Part shown: positions 25,552 to 34,661 of the stretch, in pieces | How positions within the stretch are numbered: position 1 is the stretch's first letter | Layout of the letters: the number at the start of each line of letters is the position of its first letter | Assembly: GCF_040096455.1 (NCBI RefSeq) | Contig: NZ_JBBMER010000001.1 | Span: 434,001 to 498,000, forward strand | From: Lachnospira rogosae | GTDB taxonomy: Bacteria > Bacillota > Clostridia > Lachnospirales > Lachnospiraceae | Direction of reading: 5' to 3' | DNA length: 64,000 nucleotides | Program-made: the position numbers and the translations under genes | The notes under the pieces: generated by a model | The model's input: the letters and a program-made list of their open reading frames with translations, nothing else | Database searches by the model: none | Told to the model about the DNA's origin: nothing

Positions 25552-25746
25552 TTACATATCAAACAATTTCTGCATAGTTGTAAACAGTTCTAATATGTAT
25601 GGAAGTATCCAATAAAGCACAAGCAGAAGTCCCGCAAGCCCTGTTAAGAAAGCCTGGTCATCTCTTCCACTATGCTTTAATATCTGATTAAGTATAGAGA
25701 TTATTATTCCAACGGCAGCTATTTTAAATATCAAATTAATTTCCAT
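25552..25746 (-). CDS. spoIIIAC: Stage III sporulation protein AC
   Basis: A 64-residue protein with two membrane helices (IFKIAAVGIIISILNQIL and LTGLAGLLLVLYWILPYIL) joined by the conserved KHSGRDDQAF loop. It belongs to the SpoIIIA channel. The ATG at 25746 follows GGGG by six bases; an upstream in-frame ATG overlaps that site. Confidence 0.93.
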   Translation of the reverse strand: MEINLIFKIAAVGIIISILNQILKHSGRDDQAFLTGLAGLLLVLYWILPYILELFTTMQKLFDM

Positions 25747-25775
25747 ACACATCCCCATTCTTTATTATGCTGTGT

Positions 25776-26297
25776 TCATATCAGCATTATTGCTATAAAC
25801 ACTCCTGCTGTTATTCCACCAATCCTGCAGATTTTCATTCTCGGTGCAATATCCATTGCCACATTTTCATTTATTCTTTTGAGCCTTTCAATTGATAATT
25901 CCAGATTTTGAACCTGCATATTTTTATCAATATACGAATTAAAATGCGACAATTCATACATTACATTAAGTTCGTCTTTTTTTAATATTTTTCTCCTGTT
26001 AAGTACATTTACAGCTACCTCCCACACAGCTTCATATGTAACAATGCCCTCATCACTTAATGTCTTCGCTGCATAACTGAACATTTCCTGAACATAGCAG
26101 TTATCAGAATTAACAGATAAATCCCTGAATATGTCAGGGAGCGTGCTTGAAGCATAACCTATCTGTGCCTTAATATAATGAAGGGCTGTTATTAGCGATT
26201 GTATAATCCGTGTTCTCATATATAGGTTACTGCTTAAATAAAAGCCATAATATGTACATGCAGTTATTATGAGTGCTGCTCCCGATAATTTAAACAT
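25776..26297 (-). CDS. spoIIIAB: Stage III sporulation protein AB
   Basis: A 173-residue protein with a membrane helix at each end (4-22 and 155-173) and a helical soluble middle that relates to type II secretion GspF-like proteins. It is the expected partner of the SpoIIIAA ATPase. It overlaps the end of spoIIIAA by 31 bp, so translational coupling is likely. GGAG lies only two bases before the ATG, a tight spacing. Confidence 0.92.
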   Translation of the reverse strand: MFKLSGAALIITACTYYGFYLSSNLYMRTRIIQSLITALHYIKAQIGYASSTLPDIFRDLSVNSDNCYVQEMFSYAAKTLSDEGIVTYEAVWEVAVNVLNRRKILKKDELNVMYELSHFNSYIDKNMQVQNLELSIERLKRINENVAMDIAPRMKICRIGGITAGVFIAIMLI

Positions 26298-27163
26298 TGC
26301 TCCACCGTCCCCTTTCCCATTCTTCCTGACAATATTATTATCTTGTTAAAATAATCAGAACTTATAAGCTCACCCATAAAAGGCTTGTTCATTACATTTT
26401 CAAGCGAATAACCGTGAATTGTAGCAATAATCGTACAGCCACAGGCTATGCAGTATTTAATTGCCTGCACATCATTCTGCCCACCTATCTCATCTACAGC
26501 TATTATTCCCGGCGACATAGCCCTGATTGCCATCATCATTCCTGCATCTTTTGGACAGCCATCATATACATCTGTACGTCTGCCTATATTATTCTGCGGG
26601 ATTCCCATATAGCAACCTGCTATCTCCTGTCTTTCATCTATAAGACTTACATTAATATGAAGCCTGTCATTATCAGATATATTTCTTACAAGATCCCTTA
26701 AAAGCGTTGTCTTGCCACAACCCGGCGGTGAAATAATAAGCGTATGGTCAATACCTCCTCCATATACGAAATCAACAACCTTATTACTACACCCTATAAC
26801 CTCATGTGCCACCCTTATACAAAGAAAGGTTATGTAATTAAAATTCTTAATGACATTATTCTCTATAATCGCATGTCCTGATATCCCAATCCTATGCCCT
26901 CCCTCTATTGTAATAAACCCCTGTTTGAAACTTTGCTCATACGCATAGATAGAGTAATTGGAAGCTAATTCCAGCATTTTCATTATGCAGTCCTTGGTAA
27001 CCTTAATATCATACATTATCTCTTTATTGTCATATATTAAAGTTACATTTCTGCCAACTCTTAATCTTAGCTCGTTGAGCCTGCCAAATGACAACGTATG
27101 CAGTCTAAGCTTGTCAGCCAGAGCTGGCGGCAGAATTTTTATAATTTGTCCAATATCCCCCAT
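26267..27163 (-). CDS. spoIIIAA: Stage III sporulation protein AA (secretion-type ATPase)
   Basis: Cytosolic ATPase of the SpoIIIA mother-cell-to-forespore channel, related to GspE/VirB11 ATPases. It has 298 residues from the ATG at 27163. The Walker A ISPPGCGKTTLLRD is near 145, the Asp box is LIDERQEIAG and Walker B is GIIAVDEIGG. The start is fixed by GGAGG ten bases upstream; the ATG at 27229 lies upstream of the sigma-E promoter. The ribosome binding site is one arm of a 13-bp hairpin whose other arm is cut off in sigma-E transcripts. Confidence 0.95.
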   Translation of the reverse strand: MGDIGQIIKILPPALADKLRLHTLSFGRLNELRLRVGRNVTLIYDNKEIMYDIKVTKDCIMKMLELASNYSIYAYEQSFKQGFITIEGGHRIGISGHAIIENNVIKNFNYITFLCIRVAHEVIGCSNKVVDFVYGGGIDHTLIISPPGCGKTTLLRDLVRNISDNDRLHINVSLIDERQEIAGCYMGIPQNNIGRRTDVYDGCPKDAGMMMAIRAMSPGIIAVDEIGGQNDVQAIKYCIACGCTIIATIHGYSLENVMNKPFMGELISSDYFNKIIILSGRMGKGTVEQCLNYREQHS

Positions 27164-27173
27164 ACAAAAATAA

Positions 27174-27210
27174 CCTCCACATATATCGTTTTTCACAATA
27201 TATGTGGAGG
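27174..27210 (-). promoter_or_regulatory. Hairpin that sequesters the spoIIIAA ribosome binding site
   Basis: CCTCCACATATAT and ATATATGTGGAGG form a perfect 13-bp stem with an 11-base loop. In minus-strand RNA the 3' arm ends in the GGAGG used by spoIIIAA, and TTATTTTTG follows, so it could also act as a weak terminator for the upstream ABC gene. Confidence 0.75.
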
Positions 27211-27225
27211 CTCTTATTAATATTA
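27197..27225 (-). promoter_or_regulatory. Sigma-E promoter of the spoIIIA operon
   Basis: On the minus strand TAATATT (27219-27225, a full match to the kmATATT -35), a 14-base spacer, then CATATATT (27197-27204, one change from CATACAnT). The start site should be near 27190, inside the hairpin loop. In Bacillus the operon is sigma-E dependent. Confidence 0.8.
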
Positions 27226-27335
27226 CCATTATTTGTTCAGGCTTGTCAGCTTATCTATTCTTTAATTCCTGCACTAAATTATTCATCAAATCATTAATTA
27301 AATTCTCAATTAAATCCTTTATCAGCAATCACGAA

Positions 27336-30044
27336 TTATTCTATTGACTTTAAAGATTCCACCATTGGAATTTTCTTAAGTGACGGATACATAATTGCAT
27401 TAATAATCAATGAAAAAATTAATGTAATTCCATATGATAACAGGAATGAACTTAAATTAATTCTTGTTCCAAACATTACTCCGTCTAATTCTATTGTTGT
27501 CATTATGTATGTATGAAGTGCTCTTCCTAATAAAAGTCCTGCAAGACCGCCTATAAGTGTAAGTATGATATTCTCCCTGTATATATACTCTCCAACTTCA
27601 TTATCATAAAAGCCAAGAACTTTTATTGTCGCAATCTCCCTTATTCGCTCAGATATATTAACATTAGTAAGATTATACAATACAACAAACGCCAGCATAC
27701 CTGCAGATATTATAAGCACCCATGTAACAAGATCCAGGGACTGTATCATATTCTCAAATCTTGACATATTAACCTTTAAGAATGTAAGCGACTTAACTGC
27801 TGAATTAGACAAATATCGTTCTCCGATAACAGCCTGAACATTATCACTGTCATCATCAAGTATACCTAACACTCTGTTATTATCTGGTGTATAGCCAAAT
27901 GTATCATTGAAATAACCTGATGTCATAAAAATATAATTATTAATATATATTTCCATAATTCCAGTCACCTTAACTGCTGCCTGCCTATCATTAATATCAC
28001 ATATAGTAATATTATCACCAACAGAAACATTCAGATCCTTTGCAAGCTTTTCAGATATAATAACACCATCATCATTAAGTTCTAACTGGTTATGCTTCTT
28101 TCTTGTCCTGAATGTAACAAAATCACTATACTTATCTGTATTATCAACAACAGTTATCTCAGTTGAATAACTGTCACCACCACCTAATGCTTTCACATCA
28201 GCAGTATATCCATAATCTGTAGTGTATTCTTTATAATATTCATCTTTCTTTATAGATGATATTATATTGTTAATTTCTTCACTTTCAACATCACTCTTAA
28301 ATGTAATTACATTATCATAATGCAGTATCTGTTCATACTGGTTATCAATAACACACTGTATACTGTCCTTAATTCCAAAACCTGCCGTTGTCAACGCTGT
28401 ACATCCTGCGATTCCGATTACTGTCATAAAAAATCTTTTCTTATACAGGAATATATTACGCATAGTAACCTTCCTTGTAAATGAAAGATGCTTCCATATA
28501 AATGTATGCTCTAACAATATCTTTCTTCCACTCTTAGGAGCTTTAGGTCTCATAAGTATAGCCGGCACTTCTGAAAGATCATTGTAACACGAATAGAATG
28601 CCGCAAGAAATGTTACCGCTACAAGACAGATAATAACTGCCACAGATAATAATGTATGGCTTGCATAAGTTATATGCGGCATCTGGTATATTATGTTCCA
28701 CGAATTATATATTATATACGGAAACAGCTTTAAACCAACAATACAGCCTATTACACTTCCAGCAAAGGAAGCTATAAAAGCATAGGCAACGAACTTGAAT
28801 ACTATAGTACCTTTTCCATAACCTAAAGCCTTGTATGTTCCGATTAAACTTCTCTGTTCTTCTACCATTCTTGTCATTGTTGTAAGACACACAAGACCTG
28901 CAACAATTATAAAGAACAATGGGAATACTGTAGCTATAGCTTTCATTCTGTCAGCACTCGACTCATAATCCCTATACGAATATTGCGACTGTCTTGTAAG
29001 CACATACCATTCCCAGTCGTCAGAGTTATTCAAAGTTTCATTCATCTGCTCATCATACTTTGCATATACCGCATCAAAGTCAAACTCTTGAACTGCTTTA
29101 ATATACGCTGGTTCAATATAAGGTGCTATCATTGAAGACACATCATATCCCGGATAATATTCCTGATACTGCTTCGTAATAGACTCTGTTACCTTCTGTC
29201 TTATTGTATCAAGCAGTTCCTGTTTCTTATCTTCCTTGGCTTTGGCAAATTCTTCTTTTATATCCTTCTTCCTGTTATCAAGCTGTCCTGCTGCTATATT
29301 CTTAATTCTGTTCTGTACATTTTCAACTTTTTTATCATATTCATCAGAATATGTATCAAGCTCTTTTGCTCCGTCTACTACAGCGTAAGCCTCAGTATAA
29401 TAATCATTCTTAAATTCATCATCTCCAACATATACACAATAGCTGATATTGCCGTTACCAATATCAGACGAACCTAAATCATAAGAAACGAAGCAAGGCG
29501 AATATACTACTCCAACAACTGTATATTCAGTATCCTTAAATGTATCGTTAATATCATCAGAAGTTCCAGACTTAAATTTTAATACATCGCCCACTTTGAC
29601 AGCTTCCCTTGTAGACTCGTACTTCACAACACATTCTTTATCATTCTGTGGCAGTCTTCCCTCTTTAATGCGAAGTCTGTTAATATAGCTGTCATCATTA
29701 TCATCTGCATTAAGAGGAATACTTAAAACATGCGCAACTGACTCTTTATCATCATAATTGATGAGCACATCTTTGCTGTTGGCACCATATACTGCCTTTA
29801 CTCCCTGCGCTTTTGCAATTACCTGCAAATCATCATCTGTAAGCCCTATAGATGATATTATTCTTATATCATTCATATTATATTCATCATAATAGTTATC
29901 TGACGAACGCTTCATATCGCCCGAAGATGCTGTGACTCCGGCAAAAAATGCAGCTCCTATGGCTGTGATTGCCATTATTGAAATAAATCTTCCAAGCGAA
30001 CCTTTTATCTCTCTTATTAAATCTTTAAATACCGACTTTCCCAT
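27336..30044 (-). CDS. ABC transporter permease, FtsX/MacB type
   Basis: A 902-residue permease. A first membrane helix (17-40) precedes a large extracytoplasmic domain that includes a charged coiled coil (about 235-290). Three membrane helices then form an FtsX core (about 365-480). A second extracytoplasmic domain is followed by three more FtsX helices at the C-terminus (about 775-890). Such duplicated FtsX proteins export peptides or lipids or transmit force; the substrate is unknown. It is paired with the LolD-like ATPase 27 bp upstream. The ATG follows a GGCGGAA site. It lies just before the spoIIIA operon on the same strand. Confidence 0.9.
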   Translation of the reverse strand: MGKSVFKDLIREIKGSLGRFISIMAITAIGAAFFAGVTASSGDMKRSSDNYYDEYNMNDIRIISSIGLTDDDLQVIAKAQGVKAVYGANSKDVLINYDDKESVAHVLSIPLNADDNDDSYINRLRIKEGRLPQNDKECVVKYESTREAVKVGDVLKFKSGTSDDINDTFKDTEYTVVGVVYSPCFVSYDLGSSDIGNGNISYCVYVGDDEFKNDYYTEAYAVVDGAKELDTYSDEYDKKVENVQNRIKNIAAGQLDNRKKDIKEEFAKAKEDKKQELLDTIRQKVTESITKQYQEYYPGYDVSSMIAPYIEPAYIKAVQEFDFDAVYAKYDEQMNETLNNSDDWEWYVLTRQSQYSYRDYESSADRMKAIATVFPLFFIIVAGLVCLTTMTRMVEEQRSLIGTYKALGYGKGTIVFKFVAYAFIASFAGSVIGCIVGLKLFPYIIYNSWNIIYQMPHITYASHTLLSVAVIICLVAVTFLAAFYSCYNDLSEVPAILMRPKAPKSGRKILLEHTFIWKHLSFTRKVTMRNIFLYKKRFFMTVIGIAGCTALTTAGFGIKDSIQCVIDNQYEQILHYDNVITFKSDVESEEINNIISSIKKDEYYKEYTTDYGYTADVKALGGGDSYSTEITVVDNTDKYSDFVTFRTRKKHNQLELNDDGVIISEKLAKDLNVSVGDNITICDINDRQAAVKVTGIMEIYINNYIFMTSGYFNDTFGYTPDNNRVLGILDDDSDNVQAVIGERYLSNSAVKSLTFLKVNMSRFENMIQSLDLVTWVLIISAGMLAFVVLYNLTNVNISERIREIATIKVLGFYDNEVGEYIYRENIILTLIGGLAGLLLGRALHTYIMTTIELDGVMFGTRINLSSFLLSYGITLIFSLIINAIMYPSLKKIPMVESLKSIE

Positions 30045-30071
30045 TATGTTAATTCCGCCTTTCCATATTAA

Positions 30072-30773
30072 CTACCATTCTATCTGCTCTATTGGAAGCG
30101 GATTTTCATTGACAGTCACACTGTCAACTACTCCATTTTTCACTTTGATAACCTTATCGCCCATAGCTGTCAGTGCAAGATTATGTGTTATAACTACAAC
30201 TGTAACACCTCTTTCACGGCATGTATCCTGCAACAGCTTTAATATCTGCTTGCCTGTATTATAATCAAGTGCTCCCGTAGGTTCATCGCATAACAGAAGC
30301 TTTGGATTTTTGGCCAACGCTCTTGCTATTGCAACTCTCTGCTGTTCACCACCTGATAACTGTGCCGGAAAGTTATAACTTCTTTCCTTAAGTCCCACTG
30401 CTTCTATAACCTCATCAACATCAAGCGGATTCTTACATATCTGTGTTGCAAGCTCAACATTTTCCCTTACAGTAAGATTTTGTACAAGATTATAGAACTG
30501 GAATACAAAGCCTATATCATATCTTCTGTATGTTGTAAGCCTCTTAGCTGTGAACTTTGACACATTCTCTTTATCTACGATAATCTTTCCTGTCGTAGCT
30601 GTATCCATACCGCCCATAAGATTAAGTATTGTACTCTTACCTGCACCACTCGCACCTGCTATAACTGCAAACTCTCCCTTATCTATCGTAAAGCTTGCAC
30701 CATTAAGTGCCTTTATCTTTACATCACCCATTTTATAAATCTTCTTTACATCATCAAATTCTATGTAGCTCAT
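30072..30773 (-). CDS. ABC transporter ATPase, LolD/MacB type
   Basis: A 233-residue ATPase partner of the downstream FtsX-type permease. Walker A is GASGAGKST, the Q-loop is FVFQFYNL, the signature is LSGGEQQRVAIARAL, Walker B is LLLCDEPTGALD and the H-loop is VVVITHN. The EPTGALD variant marks the MacB/LolD/FtsE group. The ATG at 30773 is five bases after AGAGG; an in-frame GTG two codons earlier is too close to that site. Confidence 0.93.
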   Translation of the reverse strand: MSYIEFDDVKKIYKMGDVKIKALNGASFTIDKGEFAVIAGASGAGKSTILNLMGGMDTATTGKIIVDKENVSKFTAKRLTTYRRYDIGFVFQFYNLVQNLTVRENVELATQICKNPLDVDEVIEAVGLKERSYNFPAQLSGGEQQRVAIARALAKNPKLLLCDEPTGALDYNTGKQILKLLQDTCRERGVTVVVITHNLALTAMGDKVIKVKNGVVDSVTVNENPLPIEQIEW

Positions 30774-30816
30774 ACGCACCTCTGTAAATTAATATGATTA
30801 TTTATGTCGTAAATAT

Positions 30817-30845
30817 ATAATAACTCATTTTAGGTATAATAGCAA
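30817..30845 (-). promoter_or_regulatory. Sigma-A promoter of the ABC exporter operon
   Basis: TTGCTA (30840-30845), 17 bases, TATTAT (30817-30822) on the minus strand, in the region divergent from the carboxypeptidase gene. Confidence 0.7.
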
Positions 30846-30892
30846 AATAAAAGTGTATAATTTATTAATTATAATAACCAGGTTTCTTCTTT

Positions 30893-32212
30893 ATGCTATC
30901 AGCAGTTGCTTATTTTTTTCAAAAGCTTATACAGCCATTAAAATTCATAATTTTAATATGTCTGATTATTTCAATCGTCTTAACTCCATTTAATAGGGTA
31001 AATGCTAAAGAAAACGACTCATCTCTGAAAGATAATGAAATACACGCCAGATTTGCAGCAGTAATAGATGCCGATACTAACAGGCTTCTATATGGTAAAA
31101 ATGCTGACACCAAAGCACCTATGGCAAGCACCACCAAGATTATGACATTAATAACCGCCCTTGAGATATGTCCTGATGATTATATTGCCACCACTTCTGC
31201 ATATGCGGCTTCTATGCCAGATGTACAACTTAATGCTGTAAAAGGCGAACAGTTTTCAATAAAAGACCTGTACTATTCCCTTATGCTTCGTTCCCATAAT
31301 GATACCGCCGTTATAATTGCAGAAAATACCGCCTACTATTATATCTGTTCTTTAACCGATAAAGAACGCAACGAACTTACCTTTGACATTTCTTTTATAA
31401 ATGACTACTCTTATAACTCACATTTTATTGAGAATATATCCAAAGAACAAAGCAAAGCACTTGTGCTGGTATTTACTAATTTAATGAATAGAAAAGCCAC
31501 CAGTCTTGGCTGTAATAGCACGCATTATATAACGCCTAATGGTCTTGATGCTTCTGATGATGCAGGCATTCACTCGACAACAGCCTATGAATTAGCAGTT
31601 GTTATGTCCTACTGCATTAAAAACGAACATTTCCTTTCTATAACACAGACTCACGATTACAGTTTTACAAGTCTTTCCGGCAGAAAATATTCTGTAAGCA
31701 ATGCCAATGCTTTTCTTAATATGTATGATAACATTATATCCGGCAAGACGGGCTTTACTGGCGATGCCGGCTACTGCTATGTGTGTGCCTATAAGGATAA
31801 CGACAGGACATTTATTGTTGCCCTGCTTGCCTGTGGCTGGCCTGACAACAAGACTTATAAATGGTCTGACGCAAAACATCTTCTTGACTACGCCAGAGCC
31901 AGCTATACAAAGCAGGACATACTTATCTGCCCTAAAGTCTTTAATATAAAGATTAAAAATGGCTCTAAAAGTTCCATTGATATACTATTTGATAAAAAAC
32001 TGTCTGCCTGCATAAGCGATAATGATAATGTAGAAGTCGTGTACAACATTCCATCAAGCATTACTGCACCGGTTAATAACGAGTGTATTATTGGAAATGT
32101 ATGTGTTAACATTAATGATAAGGAAATTCAAAGATACAATATATATTGTAATGAAAACATAAAAAAAGTTTCATTTATTAGTAAAATAACACAAAAAGTC
32201 AAGAAATTATAA
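30893..32212 (+). CDS. D-alanyl-D-alanine carboxypeptidase, DacF-like
   Basis: A 439-residue penicillin-binding protein of family S11 that trims the terminal D-Ala of peptidoglycan stem peptides. A hydrophobic segment at 18-34 is an export signal. The SxxK motif is in MASTTKIM, the SxN-type motif is RSHND and KTG lies in SGKTGFTGDAGYC. The C-terminal 90 residues form the beta-rich PBP5-type tail, ending in basic residues. DacF-type enzymes shape spore cortex in Bacillus, but the vegetative DacA role cannot be excluded. The ribosome binding site is weak (CCAGG 11 bases upstream). Confidence 0.9.
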   Translation: MLSAVAYFFQKLIQPLKFIILICLIISIVLTPFNRVNAKENDSSLKDNEIHARFAAVIDADTNRLLYGKNADTKAPMASTTKIMTLITALEICPDDYIATTSAYAASMPDVQLNAVKGEQFSIKDLYYSLMLRSHNDTAVIIAENTAYYYICSLTDKERNELTFDISFINDYSYNSHFIENISKEQSKALVLVFTNLMNRKATSLGCNSTHYITPNGLDASDDAGIHSTTAYELAVVMSYCIKNEHFLSITQTHDYSFTSLSGRKYSVSNANAFLNMYDNIISGKTGFTGDAGYCYVCAYKDNDRTFIVALLACGWPDNKTYKWSDAKHLLDYARASYTKQDILICPKVFNIKIKNGSKSSIDILFDKKLSACISDNDNVEVVYNIPSSITAPVNNECIIGNVCVNINDKEIQRYNIYCNENIKKVSFISKITQKVKKL

Positions 32213-32251
32213 TTTATTATTGTATTTTTTGTGTATTTGATTAACAAAATA

Positions 32252-32280
32252 ATGACACACTAATGTTAATATAGTATAAT
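32252..32280 (+). promoter_or_regulatory. Sigma-A promoter of the deacetylase-like gene
   Basis: ATGACA (32252-32257), 17 bases, perfect TATAAT (32275-32280), 57 bp before the ATG. Confidence 0.8.
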
Positions 32281-32336
32281 TATAAAATATGAGATTGTAT
32301 ACATTATGTTAATATATACAAGAATGGAGGATTATT

Positions 32337-33206
32337 ATGAACAGAATATACAAATGCTTTCCAGGAGGTAAATTCAAGGTATTAACATTAAGCTACGATG
32401 ACGGCAAGCTTGAAGATAAAAGACTAGTTGATATATTTAACAAGAACGGCATACGTGCTACCTTCAATGTCAATTCAGGGTTAACAGATATGCCAATCAG
32501 ACTGCCTGCAAGCGAATGGAATGATTTATATGACAATCATGAAATAGCCCTTCATACATGCACACACCCTACTATGAACAGATGTGGTAGCTATGAGATA
32601 GCAAGGGAAATTCTTGAAGATAAGACTAATATTGAGAAAATAATACATAAACCCGTAAGAGGAATGGCTCTTCCTAATGGAGCCGGCAACAAGCTTATTA
32701 CTTCTATTGCTGCTGACCTTGGCATTAAATATATACGACCAGCCACTGACCAGTACGCTGTTGTCAAATCAGCACTCGAATATGCCAACGATTGTGAAGG
32801 TCCTATTCTTCTTGGTGATGAAAATGGCTTTTCTATGCCAACAGATTATATGAACTGGATACCAACCTGCCACCACAATCATAATCTTGTTGAGTTTGGC
32901 AAGCGTTTTATGAAGCTTACTAAAAAGCAGTACCTATATATGATGTATGTATGGGGACACAGCTTTGAATTTGAACGTAATAACAATTGGGAAGTTATGG
33001 AAGAATTCTGTGAAATGATTGGTCACCGTGATGATATATGGTATGCTACTAATATCGAAATCGTAGATTACAACGAAGCCTTTGACAGGCTTCAGATATT
33101 CGCTGATAATGAATATATCTATAACCCAAGTGCCTGTTCTGTCTGGGTTGCTGTTAATAATGTCCGTGTCGTTGAGATACCAGGTGGAGAAACTATAAAG
33201 TTATAG
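32337..33206 (+). CDS. Polysaccharide deacetylase-like (NodB-fold) protein
   Basis: A 289-residue protein with a NodB-like start LTLSYDDGKLEDKRLVDIFNKNGIRATFNVN. Here SYDDG replaces the catalytic TFDDG, and ALHTCTHPTM supplies the metal His pair. There is no signal peptide, so it acts inside the cell. Substrates of such cytosolic members are unsettled, so deacetylation of a specific sugar is not claimed. AGGAGG lies inside the first codons as well as GGAGG just before the ATG. It is monocistronic, with a strong sigma-A promoter and a shared terminator. Confidence 0.85.
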   Translation: MNRIYKCFPGGKFKVLTLSYDDGKLEDKRLVDIFNKNGIRATFNVNSGLTDMPIRLPASEWNDLYDNHEIALHTCTHPTMNRCGSYEIAREILEDKTNIEKIIHKPVRGMALPNGAGNKLITSIAADLGIKYIRPATDQYAVVKSALEYANDCEGPILLGDENGFSMPTDYMNWIPTCHHNHNLVEFGKRFMKLTKKQYLYMMYVWGHSFEFERNNNWEVMEEFCEMIGHRDDIWYATNIEIVDYNEAFDRLQIFADNEYIYNPSACSVWVAVNNVRVVEIPGGETIKL

Positions 33207-33286
33207 TTATATTTACAATATGTTAAGCCATTATATCAATACCTGTATGCAGCCCTGATTATCTCACATATTGTTTTATGTATAAT

Positions 33287-33323
33287 AATACCTCCAGATA
33301 TGACATGAATATCTGGAGGTATT
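33287..33323 (+). terminator. Bidirectional terminator between convergent genes
   Basis: AATACCTCCAGATA pairs perfectly with TATCTGGAGGTATT (14 bp, nine-base loop). T-rich sequence follows on both strands. It separates the deacetylase-like gene from the ABC-2 permease gene. Confidence 0.8.
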
Positions 33324-33350
33324 AATTATTTCTTGTATAAAATAATCAGA

Positions 33351-34661
33351 TTATTTATTCTTCTGCTTGCGAAGGCTCTTTATTGCTGTAGTTATCTTAA
33401 TTGGATTGCCATATCTAAGCGTTCCCATTCTGTATATTGATGAACCTATCATACCAACACCTATAATGCTTGCTACAAGTATTATAAATGAAACAACAAC
33501 TTCCCAAACAGCTACATTTCCCATTGCAACACGGGCAAACATCGCACTGTATGAACTGATTGGCAGATATGACAATACCTTCATAGCAATACCATCTATA
33601 TTCATAAGCTGAAAAAGAGTAATAAAGTATACAATCATAATAACCATCTGTATGCTTCCGGCACTCTTATTAATATCCTCTGTCTTAGAAACAAGTGCAC
33701 CAAATGCTCCATATATAAATGTATAGAAAAGCACACCGCCAAGTCCGAATAACGCATAGGTAACAAGTACATTTGCAGGAATATCAAGTAACATATCTAA
33801 CATTCCGCCCCACGCACTCTGATTAAACTTATATGCACCGACAATCGCAAGCATAAGTATTCCAGCCTGACATAACGAAGCTATTGTACCAGCAAGCACC
33901 TTTCCAAAAAATAAAATCTTAGTATCAGCACTTGTTACAAGCACCTCTATAGTCCTGTTGGACTTCTCCTGAGTAACTGATGTCGCAACCATAACACCAT
34001 AGAATATTATTATCATAAATATAATGATAATGAGTGCATAACAATAAAAATAATTATTTCCCATATCCTTGCCAAGAACAACTGTCTGACTGTTAATCTC
34101 TGGATTAAATGCCGTTATTATCTGCTCATAATCAAGATTATGGATACTGCAGTACACCATCTGGTTAAGTGCTGTAAGTACCTGATTAAACTGCATATCA
34201 ATGCTGTCAGTCATACTCTTATTGTATACAATATACTCATAATCTGTAAGACTGTGAACCACAAAGCCTGCCTTGACTTCTTCATCTGACACTTTATCCT
34301 TTAATTCACTTTCTGATGACACTTTTTCAACCTTCATATCATCAAAAGCTGCCTGAATTATCTGAATATCTGAAAATGTTCCAGACTCATCATATATAAG
34401 AATTACATCTTTATTATTGTCTGCTTTATTATCTTTATCAGAATCACTCTTACCATCAACATTATCTTTATCGCTGTCAGAATCACCAGAATTCTGTTCT
34501 GTACTATTAGTAATTCCTGTGATGGCACTTATATCTATAAATCTTGGCACAAACATAATAGCAGCAGCTATAACAGCTATAACAACCGTACTGATTACAT
34601 ACGACTTATTCTTAATATAAGTCATAAGCTCATATTGAAGAACTACACCTAACTTTTTCAT
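33351..34661 (-). CDS. ABC-2 type permease, NatB-like
   Basis: A 436-residue exporter permease. A membrane helix at 20-40 is followed by an extracytoplasmic domain of about 150 residues. This starts with a low-complexity Asp/Ser/Lys/Asn stretch at about 56-85 in which SDSDKDN occurs twice. Five to six C-terminal membrane helices follow (from about 205), including the conserved EVLVTSADTKILFFGKVLAG. NatB in Bacillus exports Na+ with NatA; the substrate here is unproven. The start overlaps the ATPase stop by one base (ATGA type), so coupling is tight. Confidence 0.9.
   Translation of the reverse strand: MKKLGVVLQYELMTYIKNKSYVISTVVIAVIAAAIMFVPRFIDISAITGITNSTEQNSGDSDSDKDNVDGKSDSDKDNKADNNKDVILIYDESGTFSDIQIIQAAFDDMKVEKVSSESELKDKVSDEEVKAGFVVHSLTDYEYIVYNKSMTDSIDMQFNQVLTALNQMVYCSIHNLDYEQIITAFNPEINSQTVVLGKDMGNNYFYCYALIIIIFMIIIFYGVMVATSVTQEKSNRTIEVLVTSADTKILFFGKVLAGTIASLCQAGILMLAIVGAYKFNQSAWGGMLDMLLDIPANVLVTYALFGLGGVLFYTFIYGAFGALVSKTEDINKSAGSIQMVIMIVYFITLFQLMNIDGIAMKVLSYLPISSYSAMFARVAMGNVAVWEVVVSFIILVASIIGVGMIGSSIYRMGTLRYGNPIKITTAIKSLRKQKNK

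Noticed and set aside
19711..27163. Missing folD and accBC in the nusB/asp23 region as a deletion
   Set aside because: Spacers are short and clean, with normal operon overlaps. The same genes are absent here in many clostridia, so lineage-specific order is the simpler reading.
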